Part shown: positions 16,001 through 23,034 of the stretch, in pieces
How positions within the stretch are numbered: position 1 is the stretch's first letter
Layout of the letters: the number at the start of each line of letters is the position of its first letter
Virus record (IMG/VR): IMGVR_UViG_3300003813_000015
Span: 5,995-41,408 of that record
DNA from: a virus
Strand: one strand, 5' to 3'
DNA: 35,414 nt
Notes under the pieces: generated by a model
The model's input: the letters and a program-made list of their open reading frames with translations, nothing else
What the model was told of the DNA's origin: nothing
Databases searched by the model: none
Translations under genes and position numbers: made by a program

Positions 16001-17207
16001 GTAGTTTTTCTGGCGTCAGTGCAGGTTGTTCACCCTTTGATGTGAAAGTTATCTTCTGAAGGGCGTCTGCGGTAAGGGGGGCAGTATTATGCAGGAACTC
16101 TAGGGAACCTAGTCCACCAAAAGCGGCACCTTGAAGAGCCCCGCCTGCTACTGATTCCATGCGCTGTTTCTGGGCTTCAGGGCTATTGATATCGAAACTT
16201 GGATCTACCGATGCCTGTGCCTCCTGATTCAGGTAGGTGCTAGGGTAGGCAAGACCTACCATGAGAGCGGTATCAGTACCGATGCGGGTTGCGGCACTCT
16301 TCAGGAACGATGACTTTGCGGCGGCTTCCGTTCCGATTCCGAGCATGGATCGGAAAGCAGGAGCGGCAACAATACCCATAGCGACAGCATTCAATGCTCC
16401 GCTTGCCGTGCCATATCCTAGGGCAGTCTCGGCGTCTTTGGTCTGCCCATACTCATCACCAACGGACTGAGGAATAATCGTGGCGGCATTTCCGGCCTGT
16501 GCCCCTAGAAAAGATGCCGTGTTCTTGGCGGATTGTGCCTTAAACGCTTCTTCACCGAACTTAGAGGCGGCGTCTTCACCCATCGTCGGGGCTAAGGCTT
16601 CGCTGAAACTCTGAGCGGCTTTTTCTGCTCCGCCTTGACGAACAGAAGCGGCTACTGCGGCCTCGGCGGCCTCTTGCGAAAGCCCCTTTTCAACTCCGTA
16701 TTGGACAGCCTTCTGTACGGCTCCTTCGGCTAGGCTACCTGCGATTTCTCCACCGACTCCACCGGCGGCAAGCATGGGAACCATCTCCGTGAGTCCCTTT
16801 GAAAGATTGTAGGCGGCGTAGTCAGCGAAGTTTCCAAAGCTCTTTGTTGCCTCTCCGATACTCGATACCGCCGGCGCATTGTTCTGCTGATTGGCCTCCT
16901 GCTGATCTTGGTAAATGCCCAATCCAAAATTTTTAACGTCCTGATTCCCTAGGGCATCTCCAGCCAGTCCAACCAAACCTCCTGCTGTTCCGTAAAGATC
17001 ACGGGCTCCTGCGGCAATACCTTTTCCGATCTCACCGACCAACGAAGTTGGTTTAGGGGGGAGCATACCTCCTGATGTCCTTGCCAACCTCTCCTCTAGA
17101 GATAATTGAGCGGTATCCTCTGGCGCATCGGAAGTACCAGGTATTTCCTGACCGATACTCTGCAACCAATTAGGATCCTGTAGTAAAGAATTTGTATCGT
17201 CTGACAT
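7053..17207 (-). CDS. Giant polyvalent virion protein, 3384 residues (presumed ejection protein)
   Basis: One open frame fills over 10 kb. The N-terminus has glycine-rich helical segments typical of large injected phage proteins (GEIGKGIAAGARDLYGTAGG; AAYNLSKGLTEMVPMLAAGG). HELLH at 1698-1702, followed by a SPEEFVRG segment, is a zincin-like peptidase pattern. A Pro/Glu linker holds an AT-hook-like KRGRPKK at 1950-1956. The last 600 residues (SPAAQVRHNVSNLLG, VPIVAPFVRFSSEVYRTSYN) look like the C-terminal domain of large polyvalent phage proteins (LPD38-like). Position after capsid, tail and smaller internal proteins fits T7 gp16-type ejection. Ser/Gly-rich linkers (about 1400-1500) separate domains. 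No clear transglycosylase motif was found. Start: ATG six bases from the previous stop. Confidence 0.85.
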   Translation of the reverse strand: MSDDTNSLLQDPNWLQSIGQEIPGTSDAPEDTAQLSLEERLARTSGGMLPPKPTSLVGEIGKGIAAGARDLYGTAGGLVGLAGDALGNQDVKNFGLGIYQDQQEANQQNNAPAVSSIGEATKSFGNFADYAAYNLSKGLTEMVPMLAAGGVGGEIAGSLAEGAVQKAVQYGVEKGLSQEAAEAAVAASVRQGGAEKAAQSFSEALAPTMGEDAASKFGEEAFKAQSAKNTASFLGAQAGNAATIIPQSVGDEYGQTKDAETALGYGTASGALNAVAMGIVAAPAFRSMLGIGTEAAAKSSFLKSAATRIGTDTALMVGLAYPSTYLNQEAQASVDPSFDINSPEAQKQRMESVAGGALQGAAFGGLGSLEFLHNTAPLTADALQKITFTSKGEQPALTPEKLPDNATPHTVSPEVTITDPRTGESIKAQKNNTVGKWTINHPDGSMTILNTEDPNNTHAATLELLAQEELDKLNNKSEEDNNESSESEKLPVATTSELPADTSEFYPASFPTASGQAFAGQPAEESTAEPVSSTETPTEKQKFAEAGQVLGQLAANKQDTRTEFPVGTITESTRDPNLLSSALQKVTGIDLGSQVSEKKAQADAAVAASKTPENFTQNLQVGDPVSFDHPELGKVDAVVTQAETPSEHGLPEADSIKVQYNNPVTGRKKTQVIPRSSWSRIEAPKPEVPTTDEIVNTALGDNPTPQKLQQSGMSNIRVEGDQQSPTAVSGDIVLKDGLLPFNENKNRENDPIHALLDEAGKTGDYSKVVATGALPARYESKSKKTHGIWTGGELSSADRIALLNAEDGVTDGGRSASKAQEIKNRLEKVKETTVRQMNQGLRVLAPKGSIAPPGFEFTKLPNGLMQVTAVHDYLGTSWRMRGALDPVMTKANGHPTYFPGKPDTFSVDVPVGIKGKYSQKRGPDILTTRFNTPGLRAERSDIAREGHITRRENQENSENSEIQKNPLNHTESQLLNTVAGRALEHIDNSTFRDSVKEEAKSGVVPRLARDIRKSGRKAPEPKNDTQKSLTSMLFSNIARIARAKIEGASDKADEAVVRAEQRGVGRAGKSEKGEKGVPLMRKVNGSVQEDDLATAKNLSSGLLEKGIKVQDSDYTSEGLRKIEQHFKDTLNKGAEETDYTTKQLMGMEALLEKIKNRTFNRDDFRSAVEQKLIDAPKSYTVARGDVESSIAGKTIPGSSGTPGGGTLSGSDASKIEERIRNNAGRKLTDKEYSQAVQSTLEQAKQRQMKLTKADKTHLTSVMEYHKVAAPRLSENNVYAASKQALLKANEKTKTAGARSRTFLSIDDPNTGLSDLHDEGDTRIEGDNFSEQTTDTQPKPVSDANQGDTVLKSLSDLPDGVGSDTHPAFQGLPKASSDFIDKVGMDALELHEALIASNKKSNLTKAQRNTWNKIKKEIYDNETNRRNGGARGSDVQVGEGSTPVSGDGESTSDGLESPARSSENEATAGGSVGSGGSTEDTAGSVSASDATAPRGFSLGASPEQSRALSAAVKSRLVQSAGRLSDAEIAKMSPEEIDKAHTALTTQADSSSAHANERIESAAPRVEDVVNKTLGELVAGAREESIRRTPAERAQIIRKNYADLIRSGAFRSPAEFLTRVASGKLEGVPSDLALVARTMLSGTKVDWNKVATQIGRFTDKTSPTGEAPWSGLATKQGKGHNVALNLNAQADRGIIGTYIHELLHTVERDKITGKTKLNPTESKALDEIKSAYKAFLDRAGIAGTPAEIEAKAREMSQGKGENDYGYTFLRSPEEFVRGIQESPDLHALGQSLGLDYGDGKGPLKGTARKVYGALTELVSGRKADQNSPLVRAFSSAFDLTHSNPRENKASPLHAEMKGYERRESWIRDQIEQRNLRGTTNDRTALIKEWNSKEGIKDVEPAKENSSGETSPKETPTPTDTKKPDEEEPPAPPAGSDKGPEPEPPTPEPPKPKRGRPKKESTPVERKQVAEIAPAPEPPRVEQKTEKPAVQAKNEEEPGETYSQADLQRLAATASYEEWKKAAQSDASEWGGAPTKEAYSAMKKVGARMLAGKETPLESPARESLGESMLRLGREKGQDMFRLPQELSKSDDLTEVLNSTGSKFSSFDAYGMKLISETPIKGDMVLFPATDGKRNDGYSDGKVIKAENGVLTIRPTDKSPDFQLPETQAVAAKGSVRLYDDSVPHSEKDSLTIDSSDGANGTIRKASSIYQAIYQWAHNTGQKVVPDTTTSWAGHFRRNAQQISSAIRNQDAEHFRPTIDQRSRMFPNLDKDGSLRKWESLDTAGKVSALMRAEKSYIEQAAPELVSHSYDPATGNFTDENGASVSIHDIRSRITEGLAETKNDGTPDPFRVGEASLRRYLGATRPALENADGLTAYSADNSGHLDKALYSEERPSVVRDTLRKVGSIIPEGAKETLFGKDISSYNGVKTRLAGLFTGPDKGVNKNVSFSHQVAQGIKLKAENHIKYANRLWSEALKNDYGNKISEAQLLEARTALGNYGNPLTDLDVKRVNEEQAKNGSEAAIKLARELTQKNRETYRDEQQKALDSLPPRARAAIVSFRDGIDSLQQELIRQGVVSGDLKATLEENHGIYITRSYDHLDAGLTHDDMVKKNPELARRMETSTRNFLAKERAPEILNENRKAGGTMTKEEALQVAKDQVTEEEVHDSLNRLLNPRENSLDRRFTIGQFPGQKDLSTFLKRGNLEDDLKQYLGERKDPATIAADTMGRQAAVLANHKFLSDLRESGLKDGSLYDPADPKNKGRSIPHKYVPIASINNESLAPLNGLFIQKEIGDGLLRMLPRMGASDTPWLLDLFKKVTGYSMGAKTQFSPAAQVRHNVSNLLGLVTTANWHGGLVPKNLKEAYGKINPFSSLEDARNNLPEIQRLTELGLLHQSEANRLLHELIDGNENGKQTPLGDFLRKIASPLNKIGDTDIRGVKLKHLPETLYGVSDAAYKVAIFYGERQKYANAHPEWTPEQVDQKAAQIALDCHWSYDRSPAIVKELSKVPIVAPFVRFSSEVYRTSYNLLKLAHDEIKEGNATGNAELTKMGWDRMRGIATVALGPSALIAMTQAASGMTDEDQEALRKFLPEWQKNAQIIPFQKADGKVGYFDLSWWDHYKILRTPIKAVIRAFSNDEGDFGKGLHDAMIDGMGELFQPFDKEQLTTSAIMDIARNKNSANGAPLYNPQDSAANIGLAVTNRLWTALSPGAIDSINRIYKGATGYVSDSGRSYDAGQEIANMVGWRAADMNLANSLHFTGSQFMQQSANASQLLSHAATSIGSRTEPQVTQGYKQANEAHQALVQDLRTKYEAAIQLGMSPEQIQTALKGARVSQDVIDQVTSATYKRFQPSAASIKLLQSRGQDDRVQWLQNAINATPETVNLNLGH

Positions 17208-17212
17208 AACTA

Positions 17213-19450
17213 TTATTTATTGGAAGCTAGGTAATCGGAGAGCTGTTTTTCCTGTGCTTTCAACGCTTCATAGTTATGAGCAAATGTATTTGAGAATATG
17301 CCAAAACCCGCGTCGCTACTCTTTGAGTAGTTTTGAATCTCTGCTAGTTTTTGCTGGGTTTGTGCTAGTTGAGCTTTAGCGTTTGATATCGCCATTTGTT
17401 TGGCCTGCGATGTCTTAAAATCCATCTGTGCTTTTTGAGCACTAGCTTCTTGTTTTGCCGCCTCTACGTTTGCGTTTTGAGTAGGTTGCTTCAGAGGATT
17501 ATCGGGGGATAGGTCTTTGGTGTAATCCACCAAGAGTGGGTTTGCAGAATTCGCTGTTGTCGAAGAACTAGATTTTTCGGATTCTTTTTTAGCTGGGGTT
17601 GAAGACACACCAAAATGGTCAGCCAATACCTGCTGGGCTGTGATTGAAGGATCTTTCCTAATCATTCCAGGTAGCCCTGTAATGACGTAGTTCTTACCTG
17701 CCGGAGCTTGATTGTAATCCTGAATAAACCTCTGAACCTCTGGCGTATTCGTATCGAGCTTGAAGTGAGGAATATCGTAAAGGGCGTTATTGTTCGCCGC
17801 CGCCTTCATAATTTCAGGCCGTATAATCGCTGACGCCTTGTTTGGGTCAGTAGCAATTCCTGTCAGCTTAGTCCCTCCTCCTAAATCAAGATCCGTGGTT
17901 TTGACGCCTGAAGCGTTCAGCGCGGAGAGTTTTGTATTGATTCCGTTGAACTTGTCTAGCGGATCAACATACTGCGAAGACTGCGCTGGCTGAACTCCAG
18001 TCAATTTGTTGATTTGGTCGGTCAACGCATTTTCTTGCGCCTGAAGTTTGACATAGTTGTCTCCGGTGACGTTACCTGAGTTTTTTACATCGGTGACGTT
18101 TTTAAGGTCTCCGAGCATTTTTGTAAGAAGAGCCTGCTGTGCCGCTGGGTCTACCTGTTTACTTGCGGCATTTCTTTCGGCGGTAAATAGCTGTGCGGCT
18201 GATGCGTAGTCAGGAGCTTTTCCGTTCTGAACATACGAGTGAATCGCATTGATCTTGTTGGGATCTTTTAACGTGCGAAGATATTCGATGTTTTGGGGGG
18301 CAAGTCCGGTTTCCTGCGTCATGTGCAATGCTAGGATTTGACCCGTATTTGCATACTTATCGGATTCCGCAGAGGCATTGAATGCCTTTTGAAGTAGTGG
18401 TATGCGATTAGGATCCTTGGAGCTGGTAGCTCTGGCGAGTGCTCCGTACCTCAAACTATCCTGCTTTGCCATCGTGGCTCTTAGAGCCAGTTGATTCATA
18501 GCGGTGTCATACGCAGAAATCTTGTTGCCAATCGAACCATCGTTTTTTGGAGTAGTGCTTGCGTCGCTCTTCAATGCGTCAGCGATGTTTAGAACCCCTT
18601 TGCTTCCTGATAGAATTTGTTCGCCTCCAAGTCCTAGGGTTTTTGGAGTTTGATCAGTTCCGTGAGCAAAATCTGCCAAAGGGTTATTGGCCTGAAGCCT
18701 ATCGGGTACTGCATTTGCGGCGGCAAGCTGTGCAGATTGAACAGGTGAAATCCCTACATCAGATGCGGCAGTAGGCATATCCCCCGAAGAACTCGTGGTC
18801 TGATCTGCTAGTCTAGCCGGAGAATTTGCGCCTAGGTTCTCAGGAGTGATTGGAAGTCCTTGCGCGATAGTGGCAAGCGCATCTCCTGTAGAAGGTGCAC
18901 CTGGAGCGGTTATGATTGCTCCTAGGGGAGTATTAGGGTCGATACCAAGATGGATCAAATCATCTGTAGTTAGAGATCCGTAGCCTGATCCACTCGGAGG
19001 GGCTGGATTTTTGCTTTTATCCGCCGCTGAATCCATTTCTGAATCAGTTGGAGTTGTGCCGGGTGTTTTTGAATCATTTGACGCAGTAGTTCCTGTGTCT
19101 CCGGCTCCCATATCATCAGCCGATTTGAAGTTCATTTGCTTCAAAAGATCAGGGGATATTTCGTCTATAGCATTGGACGAACCTGCGGCTCCTTTTAGAT
19201 CCAAGATTGGAGACTCGGTATTTATATCCTTCTCGTACTTATCTGCCCTCGCATCGTAATACTTTGCTCTGGCTTGCTCGTAGGCTAACTGGATCGGAAG
19301 AAGCTGGTACTGACGGGCGGCGGTTGCAGTTTTAGCCGCTTCGTCTTCTCCCTGCTGAATCGCATTCAGATACGCAGTGGACGGGTTCCAGTTCCAACCT
19401 GGAGTCTGAATGTCATTCGGTACTATTGGTGCAATATATCCTTCAGCCAT
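17213..19450 (-). CDS. Presumed internal virion protein, 745 residues
   Basis: The start is supported by GGAGG just before it (GGAGGATAATATG). The product has an N-terminal helical stretch (YEQARAKYYDARADKYEKD, about 54-74), a long Ser/Thr/Asp/Gly-rich low-complexity middle, and a C-terminal coiled coil (about 655-745, AKAQLAQTQQKLAEIQ; YEALKAQEKQLSDYLAS). There is no membrane helix. It lies between the Gln/Asn-rich protein and the giant protein, separated from each by one to five bases. This order matches podovirus ejection proteins (for example T7 gp14-gp15-gp16). No sequence motif proves it. Confidence 0.75.
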   Translation of the reverse strand: MAEGYIAPIVPNDIQTPGWNWNPSTAYLNAIQQGEDEAAKTATAARQYQLLPIQLAYEQARAKYYDARADKYEKDINTESPILDLKGAAGSSNAIDEISPDLLKQMNFKSADDMGAGDTGTTASNDSKTPGTTPTDSEMDSAADKSKNPAPPSGSGYGSLTTDDLIHLGIDPNTPLGAIITAPGAPSTGDALATIAQGLPITPENLGANSPARLADQTTSSSGDMPTAASDVGISPVQSAQLAAANAVPDRLQANNPLADFAHGTDQTPKTLGLGGEQILSGSKGVLNIADALKSDASTTPKNDGSIGNKISAYDTAMNQLALRATMAKQDSLRYGALARATSSKDPNRIPLLQKAFNASAESDKYANTGQILALHMTQETGLAPQNIEYLRTLKDPNKINAIHSYVQNGKAPDYASAAQLFTAERNAASKQVDPAAQQALLTKMLGDLKNVTDVKNSGNVTGDNYVKLQAQENALTDQINKLTGVQPAQSSQYVDPLDKFNGINTKLSALNASGVKTTDLDLGGGTKLTGIATDPNKASAIIRPEIMKAAANNNALYDIPHFKLDTNTPEVQRFIQDYNQAPAGKNYVITGLPGMIRKDPSITAQQVLADHFGVSSTPAKKESEKSSSSTTANSANPLLVDYTKDLSPDNPLKQPTQNANVEAAKQEASAQKAQMDFKTSQAKQMAISNAKAQLAQTQQKLAEIQNYSKSSDAGFGIFSNTFAHNYEALKAQEKQLSDYLASNK

Positions 19451-19451
19451 A

Positions 19452-20777
19452 TTATCCTCCGATATACCACTGCCCTGTGCCGTATTGGCTTACGTTTCCT
19501 ACTAGCCCATTGTCTCCTGTAGCCGCAGTTAGCGCGGCCTGTTGAGTGGGGTAGAATCCGCTGGACATAGGTTGTGGCCCTCCGTTGAAAGTGTTGGCGT
19601 ATGGATTTCCTCCTCCTAGGTTGGAAAGGGCGTTGTTGAAGTTGTACGCCCCGATCCCGCTTCCTAGTGCCGAGGTCAAGCCGTTGACAAGCCCCTGTTG
19701 CATCTGCGTGTTATACGCAGAAAGTGCGTTGTTGGACTGGTACTGCATCAGGTTGCCGTTCATCTGGGTTCCGTAGTTTCCAGTGATTCCTTGAGCCTGT
19801 AGTGCCGCCGCCTGTGCCGCCGCCGCCGCTTCTGCGTTCATCACGCTTTGGTTTGCACCGACTCCGGTGTTGAAGACGTTCCCATAGAGGTTCATCAAAC
19901 CTCCGAAGTTTGTTCCTTGAGTAGAGAGACCTCCTTGAAGTCCGGTCTGTAGCCCAGTAGCGGCGATATTCGTCCCTAGGGCACCTGCGTTCATGGCCTG
20001 ACCAGAATTTACGCCAGAGTTGTTGTAGATGGCATTTGGGTTGGTAAGCAGTCCCGCCACCTCCATTCCATACTGTTGCTGTCCTAGGGACTGGGCTTGC
20101 GCCGTTCCCTGCTGTTGCAGTTGCATCGAGGTCAGCCCCAGATCACGAGCGGTAAGGTTGCGACCCAATCCGCTCCCCCCACCTACACCTGACTGAAGAG
20201 CGTTGAATCCGGCGGTGCGACCCACGTTGCCCTGAACATCTGAGGCAATGAGACCCTGTTGCATCTGGCCTGCATTCTCCATTCCTTGTGAATACTGCTG
20301 TTGCCACGAGGGTAACGCATTATTTACCAGGCCAATCTGAGAGTTCTGGGCTTGGTTAGAGAGGTTATTGGCAATGCCCCCGTAGAGCCCTAGGTTGTTT
20401 ACGTTAAAGCCCAACCCTGATTGCGCGGCGTTTAGCTCATTCTGTGGAGCCCCCATCGCAAGGTTCGAGATGTCGTTGCCGTAGTTGCTAAGGTAATTGC
20501 CTGTGTTGGTCAGGTAGTTCGTAGAAGCTCCTGCACCTTGAGTTCCGTATGTGTTAGCCAGTCCCTGTTCTGCGGTGAGGAAGTTCTGACCATACCCGGC
20601 AACCTGACCTTGATACTTAGCCGCAAGATCGGATAGTGCCTGTTGTTGTTGCTGTGCTAGGAAATTGTTTGCTCCTGGGTTGTATGCACTAGGTTTATTT
20701 GACTGTCCGATCAAATAGTTAGCCCCAGCCCCTAGGGCACCGACGGCAACCGAAGCTCCAATAGCGGCCATTGTCAT
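19452..20777 (-). CDS. Gln/Asn/Gly-rich internal virion protein, 441 residues
   Basis: It starts with a hydrophobic helix (MAAIGASVAVGALGAGANYLIG) and continues with a Gln-, Asn-, Gly- and Tyr-rich sequence (FLAQQQQQALSDLAAKYQGQ; MNAEAAAAAQAAALQAQG). A short hydrophobic start followed by low-complexity helices fits the smallest ejection protein of podoviruses (T7 gp14 role), which inserts in the host outer membrane. AAAGGAG lies upstream inside the end of the previous gene. A second ATG two codons in is an alternative start. It overlaps the cupin-like gene by four bases. Confidence 0.75.
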   Translation of the reverse strand: MTMAAIGASVAVGALGAGANYLIGQSNKPSAYNPGANNFLAQQQQQALSDLAAKYQGQVAGYGQNFLTAEQGLANTYGTQGAGASTNYLTNTGNYLSNYGNDISNLAMGAPQNELNAAQSGLGFNVNNLGLYGGIANNLSNQAQNSQIGLVNNALPSWQQQYSQGMENAGQMQQGLIASDVQGNVGRTAGFNALQSGVGGGSGLGRNLTARDLGLTSMQLQQQGTAQAQSLGQQQYGMEVAGLLTNPNAIYNNSGVNSGQAMNAGALGTNIAATGLQTGLQGGLSTQGTNFGGLMNLYGNVFNTGVGANQSVMNAEAAAAAQAAALQAQGITGNYGTQMNGNLMQYQSNNALSAYNTQMQQGLVNGLTSALGSGIGAYNFNNALSNLGGGNPYANTFNGGPQPMSSGFYPTQQAALTAATGDNGLVGNVSQYGTGQWYIGG

Positions 20778-21244
20778 AGCGGCAACTCCTTTGTGTTCTC
20801 GAAAGCCTGATCCACGAACCCTTCAGGCATGAGCTTGTTGTTGTGCTCCGTAATGGTCGCAACGATCTCATTAGGATCCGTGAGGTCTGTAACGTGAGCC
20901 GTGAGCCATACAGAGTCCTTGATGATGTTGAGAACCCTGCGGGTACCTGGCTTTGTAACTCCGACAAAAGGAGCTTCTAGGGTCTGGATAAACTCACCTT
21001 TTTCGTCAAAGACTTCCGCTACCCCTTCTAAGACAATGAAGGGATGTTCGGTAAGGTGGCGTCGTGAAACCACAACGGAACCGGCTGGCATGAAGATTTG
21101 ACGCAGGTAAAGCCCCGGCGTAAAGAGATGCTTCAGAGGAAGATCGACAAGATTTTCCTGATTAGAAGCCAAGCCTGCCTCCAACTGGTCAATCAGGTAC
21201 TCTGACTCTAGGGCGGGTTCTGGTGTAGGTACAGGGGCTTCCAT
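20774..21244 (-). CDS. Cupin/cyclic-nucleotide-binding-fold-like phage protein, 156 residues
   Basis: The core (about residues 38-115: YLRQIFMPAGSVVVSRRHLTEH, FIVLEGVAEVFDEKGEF, VGVTKPGTRRVLNIIKD) has the strand-turn pattern of a small beta-barrel of the cupin or CAP-sensor type. Single-domain proteins like this occur among phage virion genes, with unknown roles. The frame is open to a TTG at 21289, but I choose ATG 21244: the extra codons cover a full TAATAACC promoter, whose -35 hexamer falls exactly on that TTG, and ATG 21244 is ten bases from the predicted transcript start. Confidence 0.72.
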   Translation of the reverse strand: MEAPVPTPEPALESEYLIDQLEAGLASNQENLVDLPLKHLFTPGLYLRQIFMPAGSVVVSRRHLTEHPFIVLEGVAEVFDEKGEFIQTLEAPFVGVTKPGTRRVLNIIKDSVWLTAHVTDLTDPNEIVATITEHNNKLMPEGFVDQAFENTKELPL

Positions 21245-21253
21245 GAAAAAGGT

Positions 21254-21289
21254 TGCAAGGTTATTACACCAGTTATCGGAAACTGACAA
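21254..21289 (-). promoter_or_regulatory. Sigma70-like promoter, TAATAACC family
   Basis: Read on the - strand: TTGTCA (21289-21284), 17 bases, TAATAA (21266-21261), then CCTTGCA. The predicted start is A21254, ten bases from ATG 21244. It would drive the cupin-like gene and the ejection-protein genes. Confidence 0.68.
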
Positions 21290-21743
21290 CTCGTTTGTTA
21301 TGAGGTGAGTTCATGTTCTGCTTAAAGTAGTTTTGGCTAACTTGAGCCGCCAAAAGTTGCTTAGGACTGTCGAGCGTTCCGGCTTTTCCATCAGAGAGAA
21401 TATACTGAACTGTCTCAAGGATCGCCCGATAGTGTCTAAGAATCATGGTTTCCGAATCAGCTACATGGGCTATGGGTCGCTTTTTAGCTAAAATGGTAAC
21501 AATGCTAATTGTCATTATAGCGGTTGCGGCAGATCCCGTGTACCCAGATTGAGTCGGAGTAACCGTAACAGTGTAGTTACCTATGGCAGAAGGAGCTGAT
21601 GTCGTTACGTTCCCTAGGGCATCAGTGTAGGTTACCGAGCAAGTTACATTTGCCGGTGTTGTAGAGTAGACAGCGGAAAATGCCGTGTTTGGCATATACG
21701 CATATACTTGATTAGAGATGTTAACAGTTACAGGAGTGCTCAT
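21273..21743 (-). CDS. Ig-like domain protein, 156 residues
   Basis: The N-terminal half (about residues 5-83) is a beta-rich Ig-like module (FSAVYSTTPANVTCSVTYTDALGN, then IGNYTVTVTPTQSGYTG), of the bacterial/phage surface type that often decorates virions. The C-terminal half is helical and basic (SETMILRHYRAILETVQYILSDGK; SPKQLLAAQVSQNYF). It lies between the connector candidate and the cupin-like gene; the gap to the upstream gene is three bases. It may be a decoration or tail-associated protein. Confidence 0.7.
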   Translation of the reverse strand: MSTPVTVNISNQVYAYMPNTAFSAVYSTTPANVTCSVTYTDALGNVTTSAPSAIGNYTVTVTPTQSGYTGSAATAIMTISIVTILAKKRPIAHVADSETMILRHYRAILETVQYILSDGKAGTLDSPKQLLAAQVSQNYFKQNMNSPHNKRVVSFR

Positions 21744-21746
21744 GGT

Positions 21747-22994
21747 TTAATAAGGTGCAAAGGCTTCTCCCCCGTATCGGTCAGCCATGCTGGCTCCGGC
21801 ATCGTCTGGATAACTCACAAAGTATTTTCGCTTCAAATGCCCATCTATAGGATCGATACCCTCGCCGCGATCGATAAACGAATACCGCCAAGGTTGGTCG
21901 TCGGTTCTCAATCCGCTTCCTTCCATCATCCATTCGTTGAATCGATCGTAGACAGGTTGGGGATTGCTTCCAAATTGTGCGAACAAAACAGTCTCAACCT
22001 CCCTAGGGAGGAAAACCTCACCGCTCGTAACAACCGGAAGAACGTATGTATCAATGGTGCCAACCCACTTGCCGGCGTTCATCAGAAGTTCTTCGGCGGT
22101 ATTTACAGCACGTTTTATTTGATCATCGGAGTATTGGAGCCCGTTCGCTAGATCCAATCCGATGCGACCCCAGTGATATCCGAAGGTAGATGGATCCAAG
22201 GTCTCAAAGTTGTTCTTACGATTTTCATACCTTTGGCGTTGGATTGCGGCTTGTACGTTACGCTCGATGAGCTGTTGTGCCTCCGCCTTGAAGTTTTGAA
22301 GTTCTTTTCCACTGGTGTATTGGACTTCGCTGTCAGCATTCTGCGACAGCATGGAAAGTACAAACCCACGAATAACCTCCGCCGGAAGAATCTGGGGAAA
22401 TGCGTCGGTATCGTTAACCAGTGGGCTGTAGCTCATTACAGCAAGCTCTGCCTGCTCGTTACGAACGATGAAATTGTAGTGGTCGATAGCCTGCTGGTAT
22501 CCCTGATTAACAAAACTCTGAAGACGGGCTTTAGGTGCTTTGTAACTTTCAAAGGTTTCCAATCCGATACGCCCCACCAAACCACCGAAAGTGTTTTGAT
22601 CAGACAAAGCCAAAGAAGAAAAAAGGGCGTATCTAGCCCTACTTACGTTATCAACAATGTCACGCTCGACGTAACCAAAAGCTTTTTTCTCAAGCCCTTC
22701 AGCCATATCGATCTGGTTGTTTTCTTCTCGAAAAGCACAAAGAACCATCAACTTTGTTGAATCGATGTCATCAAGAATCAACGTGGAGTCCGCAAATCCT
22801 GGGTTAGTTCCACCGGCTTGCCACACTAGGGCGGTTTCTAGTGATTCTTCCCTGGCAGAAACAAAGTTATACTGATTGATCAGCCTCCGCTGGGCTTCAT
22901 CCAGGCGAGCGGCCACCCTAGGGTCACCTGGCAACACGCCGTTGTCCACGACGGGTGCAAGAATCTGAAGAGCAGTTGTGTACAGGGTTGCCAT
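21747..22994 (-). CDS. Head-tail connector / tail tubular protein candidate, 415 residues
   Basis: The protein contains a repeated unit: GRIGLE (141-146) with LPAEV (203-207), and GRIGLD (276-281) with LPREV (329-333). Each unit holds a helical stretch (RLQSFVNQGYQQAID; IKRAVNTAEELLMN). The N-terminal QYNFV (41-45) parallels HYNFI (172-176). Such repeats and the ending PVYDRFNEWM suit an adaptor or gatekeeper ring protein like T7 gp11, which joins portal to nozzle. The start follows a promoter with only about five leader bases. I am fairly sure it is a virion protein, less sure of the exact role. Confidence 0.62.
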   Translation of the reverse strand: MATLYTTALQILAPVVDNGVLPGDPRVAARLDEAQRRLINQYNFVSAREESLETALVWQAGGTNPGFADSTLILDDIDSTKLMVLCAFREENNQIDMAEGLEKKAFGYVERDIVDNVSRARYALFSSLALSDQNTFGGLVGRIGLETFESYKAPKARLQSFVNQGYQQAIDHYNFIVRNEQAELAVMSYSPLVNDTDAFPQILPAEVIRGFVLSMLSQNADSEVQYTSGKELQNFKAEAQQLIERNVQAAIQRQRYENRKNNFETLDPSTFGYHWGRIGLDLANGLQYSDDQIKRAVNTAEELLMNAGKWVGTIDTYVLPVVTSGEVFLPREVETVLFAQFGSNPQPVYDRFNEWMMEGSGLRTDDQPWRYSFIDRGEGIDPIDGHLKRKYFVSYPDDAGASMADRYGGEAFAPY

Positions 22995-23034
22995 AGGTTA
23001 TGCGGATATTACTCTGGTATCATTTATCATACAA
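22995..23034 (-). promoter_or_regulatory. Sigma70-like promoter, near-leaderless
   Basis: Read on the - strand: TTGTAT (23034-23029), 17 bases, TAATAT (23011-23006), then CCGCATA. The predicted start A22999 leaves only AACCT before ATG 22994. The same AACCTATG context is found at 28245. Confidence 0.65.

Noticed and set aside
20774-21289. Longer start (TTG 21289) for the cupin-like protein
   Set aside because: The extra codons coincide with a complete promoter whose -35 hexamer covers the TTG, and ATG 21244 has the family's start spacing.
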